This document shows positions 21,952 through 32,545 of a DNA stretch of 64,000 bases, piece by piece. The notes below the pieces were generated by a model, which ran no database searches, had not been told where the DNA came from, and saw only the letters and a program-made list of their open reading frames with translations. Origin of the DNA: Proteus terrae (GTDB lineage: Bacteria > Pseudomonadota > Gammaproteobacteria > Enterobacterales > Enterobacteriaceae); NCBI RefSeq assembly GCF_003144325.1, contig NZ_PENS01000019.1, forward strand, positions 1 to 64,000. The letters run 5' to 3'. The position numbers were made by a program, and so were the translations under genes. How positions within the stretch are numbered: position 1 is the first letter of the stretch; every line of letters begins with the position of its first letter.

Positions 21952-22461
21952 ATGTTCAAAAAATCAATAATTACCTCTGCACCTATCCATTGGCTACCCA
22001 GTGAGGAACATGCAACTATTCAAGAAAGTACATTAAGTTGGTTAATGGAATTAGGCTCAATGACACGGCGATTTGAACAATATTGCCAGAAAGTTACTGT
22101 AATGCCTTATCAAGAAGGATTTATTGAGGTTATTGAATCAACTGACGAAAGCGCGTGTTTACCCAAAAGTCAGCGTTATTGGTTAAGAGAAGTGGTATTG
22201 TGTGGTGACGATATTCCTTGGTTATTAGGGCGGACGTTAGTACCAGAAGAGACATTGACAGGCGAAGATAGAAAACTAGTCAATCTAAGAACCGTTCCAC
22301 TTGGGCGTTATCTGTTTCAGGAAACAACCTTAAGTCGCGATTTTATTCATATCGGGCAACAAAATGGGTATTGGCTACGCCGTTCTCGTTTCCAGCTTTC
22401 AGATAAACCTTTATTATTAACCGAGATGTTTCTACCTGCATCACCAGTGTATAAGAAGTAA
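21952..22461 (+). CDS. ubiC: Chorismate pyruvate-lyase
   Basis: Converts chorismate to 4-hydroxybenzoate and pyruvate, the entry to ubiquinone synthesis. 169 residues (E. coli 165). Conserved segments include SMTRRFEQ, the ligand-binding [28 protein letters not shown] and the C-terminal [14 protein letters not shown]. The ATG at 21952 has only a weak ribosome-binding sequence and is the only start that fits the family N-terminus. It lies 28 bases before ubiA in the same operon. Confidence 0.93.
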   Translation: MFKKSIITSAPIHWLPSEEHATIQESTLSWLMELGSMTRRFEQYCQKVTVMPYQEGFIEVIESTDESACLPKSQRYWLREVVLCGDDIPWLLGRTLVPEETLTGEDRKLVNLRTVPLGRYLFQETTLSRDFIHIGQQNGYWLRRSRFQLSDKPLLLTEMFLPASPVYKK

Positions 22462-22489
22462 TTAGGGGGAGCTAAAATTGGAGGGAAGT

Positions 22490-23344
22490 ATGACGCAAAG
22501 TAAATGGCAAGCATATAGCCGTTTAATGCGTATAGATAAACCTATCGGAGCGCTATTATTACTTTGGCCAACTTATTGGGCTTTATGGATTGCTGCTAAA
22601 GGCTTTCCAGATTGGCATATTCTGATTGTCTTTACTATTGGCGTGTTCTCTATGCGTGCCGCTGGGTGTGTAATAAACGACTTTGCTGACCGAAAAATTG
22701 ATGGCAGTGTTGAACGAACTAAAAATCGACCATTACCTAGTGGGGCTGTGACAGAAAAAGAGAGCAAAATTTTATTTATCGTATTGGTGCTCTTGTCCTT
22801 TGCATTAGTCCTAACACTTAATACCATGACTATTTGGCTTTCTGTTGCAGGGCTTGCGCTGGCATGGTTTTATCCTTTCGTTAAACGGTTTAGTAATTTA
22901 CCTCAGCTTATTTTAGGTATGGCTTTTGGCTGGTCAATCCCTATGGGATTTGCTGCCGTTTCTGAAAGCTTGCCGTTAGTGTGTTGGCTATTATTCCTTG
23001 TGAATATTGTCTGGTCTGTTGTTTACGATACGCAATATGCAATGGTTGATCGCAATGATGATATAAAAATTGGGGTTAAATCTACCGCTATTCTATTTGG
23101 TCGTTATGACAAAATTATTATCGGTATTTTACAACTGGTGATGTTGGCTTTATTAGTGGGTATCGGTATTTTGCTGAATCTGAAAGGTATCTACTACTGG
23201 TCGCTATTGTTAGTAACAGCACTGTTTATTTATCAACAGAAGCTTATTGCAGAGCGTGAAAGAGCACCGTGTTTCCAAGCTTTTATGAACAATAACTATG
23301 TTGGCTTTGTTTTATTTGCGGGTATTTTATTTAGTTATTTTTAA
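22490..23344 (+). CDS. ubiA: 4-hydroxybenzoate octaprenyltransferase
   Basis: Membrane prenyltransferase that attaches the polyprenyl tail to 4-hydroxybenzoate. I choose the ATG at 22490 (284 residues) because GGAGGGA lies directly upstream. An in-frame TTG at 22478 precedes that site. The two Mg-diphosphate motifs are NDFADRKID (63-71) and [12 protein letters not shown]. About eight to nine hydrophobic segments span the sequence, the first around [13 protein letters not shown]. It follows ubiC in a two-gene operon that ends at a strong bidirectional terminator. Confidence 0.95.
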   Translation: MTQSKWQAYSRLMRIDKPIGALLLLWPTYWALWIAAKGFPDWHILIVFTIGVFSMRAAGCVINDFADRKIDGSVERTKNRPLPSGAVTEKESKILFIVLVLLSFALVLTLNTMTIWLSVAGLALAWFYPFVKRFSNLPQLILGMAFGWSIPMGFAAVSESLPLVCWLLFLVNIVWSVVYDTQYAMVDRNDDIKIGVKSTAILFGRYDKIIIGILQLVMLALLVGIGILLNLKGIYYWSLLLVTALFIYQQKLIAERERAPCFQAFMNNNYVGFVLFAGILFSYF

Positions 23345-23388
23345 GATAAGTAAGCGCTGAAGTATTCTCTATTACTGAGTAGAAACAA

Positions 23389-23420
23389 AAAGGGATAAGC
23401 AATGAGCTTATCCCTTTTCT
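23389..23420. terminator. Bidirectional terminator between ubiA and plsB
   Basis: AAAGGGATAAGC (23389-23400) and GCTTATCCCTTT (23406-23417) are perfect 12-base inverted repeats with a 5-base loop. T tracts follow on both strands, serving the convergent ubiCA and plsB. Confidence 0.9.
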
Positions 23421-23446
23421 ATTTAGGTCATTACACTATTTACTGA

Positions 23447-25930
23447 TTACTCATCAGATTCAGACTCACTTTTTTCATCAGTAGCTTGTACTGAATTGTT
23501 ATCTTCAGTGATCCCCACGCTTTCAATGGTCAAGCGAATTTCTGGTGACATTAATTTTGCAATCACTTGGTAAAGGGCAGATGCATCTGCTTTTAGGATA
23601 TCTTCATTATCATTGAGATAGCCTTCTTCACGTAGCGTTGAAACTAAGGTAGAGAATACCGCTTTATCAAAGAATTCAGGTGCGTTGATACCATGTAAGA
23701 CAGAAAGACGTTGTGCCAAGATACGGCTCTCTTTTTCCAATAATGCACGGCTAATTTCAGGAGCAAAATTGAGTAAGGAAAGCGTAATCCCATAGCGTTG
23801 CAATGTTTCTCTGACGCTGGCGGCTAAAAGTTGTAATGGACGAATACGCGCTGGATTAATACGTAGTAAGCCATCACTATCACAACAAATCAGGCGCTGA
23901 CGGCACAGTTCTGTAATCAAAGTATTAATGACTTCAGGGAGCTCTTCTTTCTCATAACGAATAAATAGTTCCGCTTTAATAAGAGGGAAGATTAGCTCAA
24001 CTTGTTTCATTAAATCATCACGATGAATTTTTTCATGATGTAAGACGATGCTTGCAATTAATGATGGAGTGATCATTAAGTGGATTGTGTTGTTGCGGTA
24101 GTAAGTCATTAATACCGCACTTTCACGAGGGAGCACCACAATATCGCCTAGACTGTCTTTTTCGACTTGGAATTTATCTGATTGCAACGCGTGTTCTAAT
24201 AAGGCTTCAGCATTTTTATCAGACACAATCATGTCTGTCGAATAAGGCACATTGCGTAATAATTGCAGATAACAATCGACTTGCTCTAACAGTTGCTCTC
24301 TAGTGAGAGCTCGTTGACGTGATGCCAACAAGGCTGTTGAAACAAGGTTGATTGCATTAATAGACGCCGCATTATTGATATGAACCATAATGTTATCAGC
24401 CAGTGTGCTTACTGTTGGGTTTAACCAACTTGGGCGTTGTGGTTCAATTGGGTCAATATCATCACGCCATTGTGGAACAGCCTGATTTAAGTATTGGACA
24501 ACAGAAATCGGCTCACCAAAGTTCACATAGCCTTGGCCAAGATTACGTAATTTACGTAATCCTCGGACCATCTGCATAAAGCCTTCTTTCTCTTTTGTTG
24601 CGCCACGTAACTCTTTGGCATAGGTTGCCACTTCCATAACGTGTTCATATCCAATGTAAATTGGAACAACAGAGATAGGGCGTGTTTCACCGCGTAACAT
24701 GGCTTGTACTGTCATTGAAAGTGTTCCTGTTTTAGGATCTAACAATCGACCTGTACGAGAACGTCCACCTTCAACGAAATATTCAATCGAGTAACCGCGT
24801 GTAAATAGCTCACCTAAATATTCGCGGAAAATGGTGGAGTAAAGCTTGTTACCTTTAAAGGTTCTTCGGATAAAGAAAGCCCCTAAACGGCGGAAAATAG
24901 GCCCTGCTGGCCAGAAATTAAGGTTAATACCTGCCGCAATATGTGGCGGTACTAAACCTTGGTGATAAAGCACATAAGAAAGTAGTAAGTAGTCCATGTG
25001 GCTACGGTGACAAGGAACATAAACGATTTCATGCCCATCTTGTGCGAGTTTACGTACTCGCTCGGCATTATAAACGTTGATACCTTGGTAGAGCTTATTC
25101 CATGTCCAGCTTAATACGCGATCACTAATACGCACCGCTTCATATGAGAAATTAGCTGCAATTTCTTCCATGATATCTGTGGCATTTTTACGCGCTTTAT
25201 CGAGCGAAATTTTCTTCGCTTTTGATTCATCTTCAATCGCTTTTTCGATGGCTTTCGAGGAAAGCAATTTATTGAAGAGATCTTGGCGTGCTGGCAATTT
25301 CGGGCCAACAGCCGCTAAACGCTGACGTGAAAAGTGGATACGGGCAACACGCGCGAGTTTACGGGCTATACTGGTGTCAGTACCGTGTTCGTTCGCCATT
25401 TCTCGCATTGAAACCGTAGGTGAAAAGCGAACAAAGCTATCACGACCTAGCCAGAGGATAGCGATAAATTTTTGGATACCGTTAAGCACACGTAAATGTG
25501 GAACGCCATTATGGCCTTCACGACCAGGAGAGCGTCCAAACATCACGGAAACCGGCAACATCTCGATATCAAGATGTGGGTTATTACGATGTGCATCAAG
25601 ATAAGCGTGGAATGTCTTCACGGAATCTTTACGAGGATCGGGCGAGTAGTAACGGAATACTCTTGGGCCGTCATCAATAAAGACATATGCAGGAAGCTTA
25701 GTTCCACCGATCTCAATAGGTTGCAGCGGATCAGGCAATCCTAAAGAGAGACACTGCTGTCGTAATGTCAGTAAGTCCGCCTTTGAATGATAGGGCAGAA
25801 CATAAAGGAAGGATCGCGACGTATCTAACCCTAATTCAGCGATAGGATCAGTCGGAACTCGTTTGCTTTTTACCAATAATTTTAGTGGTAAATTCAATGT
25901 GTTATAATATAGTTTACGCCAAGCTGACAT
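23447..25930 (-). CDS. plsB: Glycerol-3-phosphate acyltransferase
   Basis: Inner-membrane enzyme that acylates glycerol-3-phosphate, the first step of phospholipid synthesis. I start it at the ATG at 25930 (827 residues) because the product then begins [16 protein letters not shown] like E. coli PlsB (807), with AAGAGG upstream. A further 26 residues could be read in frame but have no family support. The acyltransferase block I (HRSHMD), the [21 protein letters not shown] region, EGGRSRTGR and [10 protein letters not shown] are conserved. The C-terminus is longer than in E. coli and ends in a Ser/Asp/Glu-rich tail. Divergent from dgkA by 130 bases. Confidence 0.95.
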   Translation of the reverse strand: MSAWRKLYYNTLNLPLKLLVKSKRVPTDPIAELGLDTSRSFLYVLPYHSKADLLTLRQQCLSLGLPDPLQPIEIGGTKLPAYVFIDDGPRVFRYYSPDPRKDSVKTFHAYLDAHRNNPHLDIEMLPVSVMFGRSPGREGHNGVPHLRVLNGIQKFIAILWLGRDSFVRFSPTVSMREMANEHGTDTSIARKLARVARIHFSRQRLAAVGPKLPARQDLFNKLLSSKAIEKAIEDESKAKKISLDKARKNATDIMEEIAANFSYEAVRISDRVLSWTWNKLYQGINVYNAERVRKLAQDGHEIVYVPCHRSHMDYLLLSYVLYHQGLVPPHIAAGINLNFWPAGPIFRRLGAFFIRRTFKGNKLYSTIFREYLGELFTRGYSIEYFVEGGRSRTGRLLDPKTGTLSMTVQAMLRGETRPISVVPIYIGYEHVMEVATYAKELRGATKEKEGFMQMVRGLRKLRNLGQGYVNFGEPISVVQYLNQAVPQWRDDIDPIEPQRPSWLNPTVSTLADNIMVHINNAASINAINLVSTALLASRQRALTREQLLEQVDCYLQLLRNVPYSTDMIVSDKNAEALLEHALQSDKFQVEKDSLGDIVVLPRESAVLMTYYRNNTIHLMITPSLIASIVLHHEKIHRDDLMKQVELIFPLIKAELFIRYEKEELPEVINTLITELCRQRLICCDSDGLLRINPARIRPLQLLAASVRETLQRYGITLSLLNFAPEISRALLEKESRILAQRLSVLHGINAPEFFDKAVFSTLVSTLREEGYLNDNEDILKADASALYQVIAKLMSPEIRLTIESVGITEDNNSVQATDEKSESESDE

Positions 25931-26060
25931 AAATAGTTGTAGCCTCTTATTAGCAATACTTCGAAAGCATAACAGAAAGTCTTTCGTAGATCTGTGGTGC
26001 TGTGACAATATTAATAGAGAAAAGTGGCAAAATAATCGTTTGTTTTCGATAGAGTTTATT

Positions 26061-26432
26061 ATGGCTAATCAAAATAAAGGTCTTACCCGAATCATCAAAG
26101 CTGGTGGCTATTCATACAAAGGCATTCGTGCCGCTTGGATTAATGAAGCCGCTTTTAGACAAGAAGCAATTGTGACCTTGGTTGCAATTATCCTTTCATT
26201 TTTCATCGATGTCAGTGGTCTAGAGCGCATTTTACTCATTGGTTCCGTTGTATTGGTTGTGATCTTGGAACTAGTAAATAGTGCAATAGAAGCCGTTGTC
26301 GATCGAATTGGATCTGAATACCACGAATTATCCGGACGTGCAAAAGATATGGGTTCTGCCGCCGTTCTGATCGCTATTATATTGGGATTATTTACTTGGG
26401 TAACCATTCTTTGGGGGCATTTCTTCGCATAA
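26061..26432 (+). CDS. dgkA: Diacylglycerol kinase
   Basis: Small integral membrane kinase that recycles diacylglycerol to phosphatidic acid. Starting at ATG 26061 gives 123 residues beginning [18 protein letters not shown], as in E. coli (122). The upstream in-frame extension lacks support. Three transmembrane helices lie at about 32-50, 55-72 and 97-118. The active-site segment [33 protein letters not shown] is split only by conservative changes from E. coli. It is followed after 127 bases by lexA with its own promoter. Confidence 0.95.
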   Translation: MANQNKGLTRIIKAGGYSYKGIRAAWINEAAFRQEAIVTLVAIILSFFIDVSGLERILLIGSVVLVVILELVNSAIEAVVDRIGSEYHELSGRAKDMGSAAVLIAIILGLFTWVTILWGHFFA

Positions 26433-26514
26433 AGTTAAAAAATTCTATTTTTGTCGAAAAATAATCCAAAGATGCGTGTTTTATATTCATTTAAGGTTTC
26501 AAATCGTCATATAC

Positions 26515-26530
26515 CTGTATATACTCACAG
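26515..26530. promoter_or_regulatory. LexA box 1 of lexA
   Basis: CTGTATATACTCACAG fits CTGT-N8-ACAG exactly and lies 30 bases before the lexA start codon. Confidence 0.92.
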
Positions 26531-26535
26531 TCTGA

Positions 26536-26551
26536 CTGTATAAACAAACAG
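26536..26551. promoter_or_regulatory. LexA box 2 of lexA
   Basis: CTGTATAAACAAACAG fits CTGT-N8-ACAG exactly. It is centred 21 bp from the first box and 9 bases before the start codon. The tandem pair reproduces the E. coli lexA operator. Confidence 0.93.
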
Positions 26552-26559
26552 GGGGCGGA

Positions 26560-27171
26560 ATGAAAGCATTAACTGCAAGGCAGCAGCAGGTTTACGATTT
26601 GGTTCGTGATCACATTTCGCAAACGGGTATGCCACCAACACGGGCTGAAATAGCTTCCCAACTTGGGTTTCGCTCACCAAATGCGGCAGAAGAGCACTTA
26701 AAAGCTCTTGCTCGTAAAGGCGTGATAGAAATTGTCTCTGGTGCATCCAGAGGTATCCGTTTGCTAATGGAAGAAGAGCCAGAAGGACTGCCATTAATTG
26801 GGCGAGTCGCTGCTGGTGAACCACTTTTAGCGCAAGAGCATATTGAAAGCCACTATCAAGTTGACCCAATGCTATTTAAACCAAGTGCAGATTTTTTATT
26901 GCGCGTTAATGGCATGTCAATGAAAGATATTGGTATTATGGATGGTGATTTGCTTGCTGTGCATAAAACGCAAGATGTTCACAATGGGCAAGTTATTGTG
27001 GCTCGCATCGAAGATGAAGTGACAGTAAAGCGCTTTAAGAAAAGCGGTAATAAAATTGAACTTCATGCAGAAAACCCAGAATTTTCACCTATTATCGTCG
27101 ATTTACGCGAACAAAACTTTACTGTGGAAGGTTTAGCAGTAGGGGTTATTCGTAACGGCGAATGGCTGTAA
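26560..27171 (+). CDS. lexA: SOS repressor LexA
   Basis: A 203-residue repressor (E. coli 202, one residue longer at EEEPEG). The winged-helix DNA-binding domain is at 1-70 with the recognition helix around [23 protein letters not shown]. The self-cleavage bond is Ala85-Gly86 in VAAGEPL. The catalytic dyad is Ser120 (NGMSMKD) and Lys157 (TVKRFKK). Two LexA boxes precede it. In E. coli dinF follows in the operon, but here a terminator and zur follow. It should control uvrA, ssb and the prophage dinI-like gene in this same window. Confidence 0.97.
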   Translation: MKALTARQQQVYDLVRDHISQTGMPPTRAEIASQLGFRSPNAAEEHLKALARKGVIEIVSGASRGIRLLMEEEPEGLPLIGRVAAGEPLLAQEHIESHYQVDPMLFKPSADFLLRVNGMSMKDIGIMDGDLLAVHKTQDVHNGQVIVARIEDEVTVKRFKKSGNKIELHAENPEFSPIIVDLREQNFTVEGLAVGVIRNGEWL

Positions 27172-27210
27172 TTTGTACCAAAGTAAGTCAATACAACTTA
27201 TTTTATAAAG

Positions 27211-27252
27211 ATGCAGATGATGTGTAAGACCACAAAATCATCTGCATTTTTT
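27211..27252 (+). terminator. Terminator downstream of lexA
   Basis: ATGCAGATGAT (27211-27221) and ATCATCTGCAT (27237-27247) pair perfectly over 11 bp and run into TTTTTT. Confidence 0.88.
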
Positions 27253-27373
27253 ATTTCTAATTTGTATAAAAAACACCGTCGCACTACAAATGTAATTACA
27301 ATATGATGTGTTTTAATTGCGGAAGTGCTTATGACAACGATACAAGTCACCTGGCTTTTTGTATTTTATAAGC

Positions 27374-27904
27374 TTAACGAGGCTTATAGTCGCCGGTTTT
27401 TTTCTGCTTAAGGTTATCATCCATGCTGTGATCATGATGACAACCTTCAGGATGTGTACATTCTTGTGCTTCGTGGCACTGTGAACATAATCCATGAATT
27501 TCGATGACGCTATGTCGTAAATGAAATCCACTCTCTTTTGCTAGTAATGAAATTGCATCTTCAATTTTATGGCTATTCTTTTCAGTGACAGATAAACAAC
27601 GGTCACAAATTAGCATTACTGACGTATGTTCAACATCATCAAAATGATGACAAAGCACATAGCTGTTGGTGGATTCTATTTTGTGGATAAATCCTTGCTC
27701 AAGTAAAAACTCTAACCCGCGATAGACAGTAGGAGGTTTTGCTTGTGGCTCAATTTGGCGTAATAAATCCAATAAATCATAAGCACTGATAGCAGAAGGT
27801 TGCTGCATTATCAGACGTAATACTGCCAGACGTTGTGAAGTCAGGCGAACACCTCGTTTCTGGCAGATCTTTTCTGCCTGAGCGAGCAATTTCTCTTCAT
27901 TCAT
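27374..27904 (-). CDS. zur: Zinc uptake regulator Zur
   Basis: A 176-residue Fur-family zinc sensor that represses zinc uptake genes. The winged helix (about 10-85) has LTSQRLAVLRLI and KPPTVYRGLEFLLEQGFIHKIES. Metal-site residues include the CDRC pair and the C-terminal CSQCHEAQEC. A His/Cys-rich tail (HPEGCHHDHSMDD) follows. Identity with E. coli Zur is high, which separates it from Fur. Its start has a weak ribosome-binding site. It is convergent with lexA. Confidence 0.92.
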   Translation of the reverse strand: MNEEKLLAQAEKICQKRGVRLTSQRLAVLRLIMQQPSAISAYDLLDLLRQIEPQAKPPTVYRGLEFLLEQGFIHKIESTNSYVLCHHFDDVEHTSVMLICDRCLSVTEKNSHKIEDAISLLAKESGFHLRHSVIEIHGLCSQCHEAQECTHPEGCHHDHSMDDNLKQKKTGDYKPR

Positions 27905-28201
27905 GGGGATAAGATGCTCTCAGACGTTGTTAATGACACAGATCCTATCATATTTTTCAAGAGTAAACCTTTGTGTAAAGTGGGGTTTTGTGAAAATAAC
28001 TGTGGTATTACGTCCTTTTTTAAAAGTATCTGTTATTAGATAAAAGAACATGTTTTCTTTCAATATAAATAATGAGTCTTTAGAAAGAGAGATAAACATA
28101 TGAAAAGTTTATTGTGTAGAGCGAATTTATTCTATGTAAACCAGATTGGTTTATATGGAGAAAATGGTTTTTCATGATGATAAGCACTGATAATTAGCAA
28201 C
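27905..28201. other. Intergenic gap between zur and ssb
   Basis: No convincing gene. A possible 25-codon reading frame (28100-28177, rightward, beginning MKSLLCRAN) has GAGAGA upstream but no other support. The rest is AT-rich and holds the zur promoter region. Confidence 0.5.
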
Positions 28202-28225
28202 AAAAAACCCAGCCTGAACTGGGTT
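28202..28225 (-). terminator. Terminator downstream of ssb
   Basis: AACCCAG (28206-28212) and CTGGGTT (28219-28225) flank a 6-base loop. On the minus strand the stem is followed by TTTTT, and on the plus strand by AGTTTTTT, so it is bidirectional. Confidence 0.8.
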
Positions 28226-28262
28226 AGTTTTTTAAGTGATTTTAGATAAACTGTTCTGAAAT

Positions 28263-28790
28263 TTAGAACGGAATATCGTCATCAAAATCCATTGGTGGTT
28301 CATTGTTTGGCGCTGGTGTGGCAGCTGGTTGTTGTGCTGGGCGAGATTGTGCACCACCGCTAAATTGTTGTGATGCTTGTGGCTGTTGTGGTTGACCCCA
28401 ACCGCCTTGACCACCTTGAGAAGGTGCGCCATCTTGGCCACCACGGCCGCCTAACATCTGCATTGAGCCACCAATATTAACAACAACTTCAGTGCTATAT
28501 CTGTCTTGACCGCTTTGGTCTTGCCATTTACGTGTTTGTAACTGACCTTCGATATACACTTGTGAACCTTTACGCAGATATTCGCCTGCAATTTCCGCTA
28601 ATTTGCCGAAAATTACCACACGGTGCCACTCGGTTTTTTCTTTCATTTCACCGGTTTGTTTATCGCGCCAGCTTTCTGATGTTGCCAGTGTTAAATTGGC
28701 AACTGCACCGCCACTTGGCATATAACGGATTTCTGGATCCTGCCCTAAATTACCGATAAGAATAACTTTGTTTACGCCTCTGCTCGCCAT
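28263..28790 (-). CDS. ssb: Single-stranded DNA-binding protein
   Basis: Chromosomal SSB, 175 residues starting at the ATG at 28790 (AGGAGTACCTCAC upstream). A 36-residue in-frame extension further upstream crosses the promoter region and is rejected. The OB fold is at 1-112 ([40 protein letters not shown]), then a Gly/Gln/Pro-rich linker. The acidic tip MDFDDDIPF is at the very C-terminus, as needed for partner binding. It is divergent from uvrA across a LexA box, as in E. coli. Confidence 0.97.
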   Translation of the reverse strand: MASRGVNKVILIGNLGQDPEIRYMPSGGAVANLTLATSESWRDKQTGEMKEKTEWHRVVIFGKLAEIAGEYLRKGSQVYIEGQLQTRKWQDQSGQDRYSTEVVVNIGGSMQMLGGRGGQDGAPSQGGQGGWGQPQQPQASQQFSGGAQSRPAQQPAATPAPNNEPPMDFDDDIPF

Positions 28791-28960
28791 GTGAGGTACT
28801 CCTGCGAAAGTAAATTTTTTGAAATCATAAGCGAATAAGTTTATCACGTACGCTAAAATTTGAATATGACGTGTGATGAATTTCTCAATTGTGAACATTG
28901 TCGAAATTTTTCTGTCTCAAAATGACAGAGTTACATCACCATTCAATTTCACTATATATA

Positions 28961-28976
28961 CTGTATATCCATTCAG
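28961..28976. promoter_or_regulatory. LexA box between ssb and uvrA
   Basis: CTGTATATCCATTCAG differs from the known E. coli uvrA box by one base. It is placed in the divergent ssb-uvrA promoter region, 67 bases before uvrA. Confidence 0.9.
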
Positions 28977-29042
28977 TTAACTTTGTGTCATAATTATCCG
29001 ATTCTTTCTTTTTCGGCGACTCTCTCAATCCGGGATATATTC

Positions 29043-31877
29043 ATGGATAAAATCGAAGTACGGGGCGCTCGCACCCATAATCTAAAAAATATCAACTTGA
29101 TCATTCCTCGCGATAAACTGATTGTTATTACGGGGCTTTCTGGCTCAGGTAAATCTTCTTTAGCCTTTGATACGCTTTATGCAGAAGGGCAGCGACGCTA
29201 TGTGGAATCGCTTTCTGCTTATGCTCGTCAGTTTCTTTCGTTGATGGAAAAACCTGATGTTGACCATATTGAAGGCTTATCTCCCGCTATTTCGATTGAG
29301 CAGAAATCTACGTCGCACAACCCACGTTCGACAGTGGGAACGATTACAGAAATTCACGACTACCTACGTCTCTTATTTGCGCGTGTTGGTGAGCCTCGTT
29401 GTCCTGATCACGATATTCCGCTCGCCGCTCAGACGGTCAGCCAAATGGTTGATAATGTGCTTGAACAACCTGAAGGCAAGCGCTTAATGCTTTTAGCGCC
29501 TGTGGTTAAAGAGCGTAAAGGTGAGCATATTAAGTTACTCAATAATCTTGCTGCTCAAGGTTATATTCGTGCGCGTATTGATGGTGAAGTGTGTGATCTC
29601 TCCGATCCACCAACATTAGAGTTACAGAAGAAACATACCATTGAAGTGGTTATTGACCGTTTTAAGGTTCGTGACGATCTGACTCAACGTTTAGCTGAAT
29701 CTTTTGAAACCGCATTAGAGCTTTCTGGTGGTACCGCTGTTATCTCTGATATGGATGATAGCAATGCAGACGATATTGTTTTTTCTGCCAACTTTGCTTG
29801 CCCTGTTTGTGGTTACAGCATGAGCGAATTAGAGCCTCGTTTATTCTCCTTTAATAACCCTGCTGGTGCTTGCCCAACGTGTGATGGTTTAGGTGTTCAG
29901 CAATTTTTTGATCCTGAATTAGTGATCCAAAATAGAGAAATCTCTCTTGCCGGTGGTGCAATTAAAGGGTGGGATCGCCGTAACTTCTACTATTTCCAGA
30001 TGCTTCGCTCATTGGGTGAACACTATCATTTTGATGTTGAAGCGCCATTTGATTCGTTACCAGATAATATCCAGAAAGTTATTTTAACGGGGTCAGGCAA
30101 AGAGAATATTGAATTTAAATACACAAACGATCGTGGCGATGTTGTTGTTCGTCATCATCCTTTTGAAGGTGTATTAAATAATATGGAACGCCGTTACCGC
30201 GAGACAGAATCTAGTGCGGTACGTGAAGAGCTTTCTAAATATATTAGTAATCGCTCATGTGCTTCTTGTGGTGGTACGCGTTTACGCCGAGAAGCGCGTC
30301 ATGTGTATGTTGAAAATACAACATTGCCAGAAATAGCCGATTACAGCATTGGTCATGCAATGACCTTTTTCCAAAATCTGAAATTGAGCGGCCAACGCGC
30401 GAAGATTGCAGAAAAAGTCTTAAAAGAGATTGGTGACCGACTAAAATTCTTGGTAAATGTAGGATTAAATTACCTCACACTTTCTCGTTCAGCTGAAACA
30501 TTATCAGGTGGTGAAGCACAACGTATTCGTTTAGCAAGCCAGATTGGTGCGGGATTAGTTGGCGTTATGTATGTGTTGGATGAGCCTTCAATTGGTTTAC
30601 ATCAACGAGATAATGATCGCTTACTTGAAACGCTGATCCACTTACGTAATTTGGGTAACACAGTGATCGTTGTTGAGCATGACGAAGATGCTATCCGTGC
30701 AGCTGATCATGTTATTGATATTGGACCTGGTGCGGGTGTTCATGGTGGTGAAATTGTCGCTCAAGGAACTCTTGAAGATATCATTAATAACCCGAATTCA
30801 TTAACGGGGAAATTTTTAAGTGGTGAGCGCCGTATCGCAATTCCAGAGCAACGTGTACCAGTTGATCGCGAAAAAATGCTGACCATTCTTGGCGCAAAAG
30901 GCAATAACTTAAAAAATGTCAATCTGAAATTACCAGTAGGTTTATTTACCTGCATTACAGGCGTTTCAGGATCAGGTAAATCAACGCTTATCAACGATAC
31001 TTTATTCCCTATTGCCCAACGCCAATTAAATGGGGCTACAAATAGTGTACCAGCGCCTTATTTAGATGTTGAAGGGTTAGAGTATTTCGATAAAGTTATT
31101 GATATCAACCAAAGCCCAATCGGTCGTACTCCTCGTTCAAATCCTGCAACTTATACGGGGGTCTTTACACCTATTCGTGAGTTATTTGCGGGTGTACCTG
31201 AATCTCGTACTCGTGGTTATACGCCGGGTCGTTTCAGTTTCAATGTCAAAGGCGGACGTTGTGAAGCTTGCCAAGGCGACGGCGTCTTAAAAGTTGAAAT
31301 GCATTTCTTACCTGATGTGTATGTACCTTGTGATCAATGTAAAGGTCAGCGTTATAACCGTGAAACCCTTGAAGTCAAATACAAAGGAAAAAATATTCAC
31401 GAAGCGTTGGATATGACCATTGAAGAGGCGAGAGAATTCTTTGATGCAGTGCCGGCATTAGCTCGTAAACTACAAACATTGATTGATGTTGGTCTTTCTT
31501 ATATTCGTTTAGGGCAATCAGCTACGACTTTATCGGGCGGTGAAGCGCAGCGGGTTAAGTTAGCAAAAGAGTTGTCAAAACGTGGAACAGGACAGACACT
31601 CTATATTCTCGATGAGCCGACAACCGGGCTTCACTTTGCTGATATTGAGTTGTTGCTTGAAGTTCTTCATCAGTTACGTAACCAAGGTAATACTATTGTT
31701 GTCATTGAGCACAATCTTGATGTGATCAAAACAGCAGACTGGATTGTAGATCTTGGCCCTGAAGGCGGAAGTGGTGGTGGTCAAATTTTAGTGTCAGGCA
31801 CACCAGAGCAAGTTGCAGAGTTTGAAGGCTCACATACTGCAAGATTCTTAAAACCAATCTTAGACCGTGGTTATTAA
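29043..31877 (+). CDS. uvrA: Excinuclease ABC subunit A
   Basis: Damage-sensing ATPase of nucleotide excision repair. I start it at ATG 29043 (944 residues, E. coli 940) with [15 protein letters not shown]. The in-frame extension upstream reaches into the LexA box region. There are two ABC modules: the first Walker [12 protein letters not shown], the second [10 protein letters not shown], signature [12 protein letters not shown] and [12 protein letters not shown], and Walker [10 protein letters not shown] and TLYILDEPT. Zinc sites are CPVCGYS...CPTCDG, CASCGG and CEACQGDG...CDQCKG. Confidence 0.97.
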   Translation: MDKIEVRGARTHNLKNINLIIPRDKLIVITGLSGSGKSSLAFDTLYAEGQRRYVESLSAYARQFLSLMEKPDVDHIEGLSPAISIEQKSTSHNPRSTVGTITEIHDYLRLLFARVGEPRCPDHDIPLAAQTVSQMVDNVLEQPEGKRLMLLAPVVKERKGEHIKLLNNLAAQGYIRARIDGEVCDLSDPPTLELQKKHTIEVVIDRFKVRDDLTQRLAESFETALELSGGTAVISDMDDSNADDIVFSANFACPVCGYSMSELEPRLFSFNNPAGACPTCDGLGVQQFFDPELVIQNREISLAGGAIKGWDRRNFYYFQMLRSLGEHYHFDVEAPFDSLPDNIQKVILTGSGKENIEFKYTNDRGDVVVRHHPFEGVLNNMERRYRETESSAVREELSKYISNRSCASCGGTRLRREARHVYVENTTLPEIADYSIGHAMTFFQNLKLSGQRAKIAEKVLKEIGDRLKFLVNVGLNYLTLSRSAETLSGGEAQRIRLASQIGAGLVGVMYVLDEPSIGLHQRDNDRLLETLIHLRNLGNTVIVVEHDEDAIRAADHVIDIGPGAGVHGGEIVAQGTLEDIINNPNSLTGKFLSGERRIAIPEQRVPVDREKMLTILGAKGNNLKNVNLKLPVGLFTCITGVSGSGKSTLINDTLFPIAQRQLNGATNSVPAPYLDVEGLEYFDKVIDINQSPIGRTPRSNPATYTGVFTPIRELFAGVPESRTRGYTPGRFSFNVKGGRCEACQGDGVLKVEMHFLPDVYVPCDQCKGQRYNRETLEVKYKGKNIHEALDMTIEEAREFFDAVPALARKLQTLIDVGLSYIRLGQSATTLSGGEAQRVKLAKELSKRGTGQTLYILDEPTTGLHFADIELLLEVLHQLRNQGNTIVVIEHNLDVIKTADWIVDLGPEGGSGGGQILVSGTPEQVAEFEGSHTARFLKPILDRGY

Positions 31878-31907
31878 TATCACTCCACTTATTCCCTTAT
31901 GATCTAA

Positions 31908-31952
31908 GCGCTACAGACAATAAACGCTTTACTGTTTGTAGCGCGCTTTCTT
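31908..31952 (+). terminator. Probable terminator downstream of uvrA
   Basis: GCGCTACAGACA (31908-31919) and TGTTTGTAGCGC (31933-31944) pair with one mismatch. The following GCTTTCTTC is only weakly T-rich. Confidence 0.55.
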
Positions 31953-32545
31953 CAAACAAAGTAAATTCGTGGAGCATGATAGAATTTAATTCTATTGAAA
32001 AAAGTATTCTCTGTTGGTTATACACTTACTTATTTATTTTTATCTTATTAACTGCCTATTTTTATAAAAAGCAGATTAAATGGTTAATTATGCTATTTTG
32101 TAACAGTATTTTAACCAAATACGAGATAACAAAGCTAAATAGAAAGGATTATCATAGTATATCGTGATGGACAGCACAGTTTATTTGGTGATTTGTTTCA
32201 ATTGTTATACTTGACTATTATTGTATAACAATGGGTGTTTTCTATTATTAATCAATCAGTTATTTATTTTTGAGGGGTGCAGTAGAGGGAAGGTTATTAT
32301 TTACTATGCTCTTTGAACAGATAATCCTACTTTTCTCCTTACGATAGAATTTTTTTCCAAATCATTTCAGGCTATCACGATTTATAACAACTTTTTTCTC
32401 CGTAATATTCCCTATCATTTACCCATAATAAATAATACCTGCAAAGAGTAAGGCTATTTCGACATCGCAATGTTAGATAGACTTTTTTTACCCCCAAAAA
32501 TTCGTTTTGCTATTAACAATTACAATATAAAAAGTGAGTACTAAA
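31953..32545. other. Long AT-rich intergenic region upstream of cyuP
   Basis: No confident gene in nearly 600 bases. A 63-codon frame (31976-32167) begins at an ATG, encodes one hydrophobic segment (about residues 10-30) and lacks a good ribosome-binding site. I regard it as doubtful. A 10-bp inverted repeat (see 32201-32232) is the clearest signal. The length suggests substantial regulation of cyuPA. Confidence 0.5.
32201..32232. promoter_or_regulatory. Perfect 10-bp inverted repeat upstream of cyuPA
   Basis: ATTGTTATAC (32201-32210) and GTATAACAAT (32223-32232) are exact inverted repeats with a 12-base spacer, so their centres are two helical turns apart. This spacing suits a dimeric or tetrameric regulator. 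There is no T tract, so a terminator is unlikely. The regulator is unknown from this window. Confidence 0.5.

Noticed and set aside
25931-26008. Longer PlsB start
   Set aside because: Family N-terminus begins at [10 protein letters not shown] with AAGAGG upstream; the extension has no support.
28100-28177. 25-codon frame between zur and ssb
   Set aside because: Only a purine-rich upstream sequence supports it; noted in the gap entry, not called as a gene.
28791-28898. 36-residue N-terminal extension of chromosomal SSB
   Set aside because: It reads through the promoter region and the conserved start MASRGVNK has a good RBS at 28790.
31976-32167. 63-codon frame after uvrA
   Set aside because: No RBS, AT-rich chance-like composition; kept only as doubtful within the gap entry.
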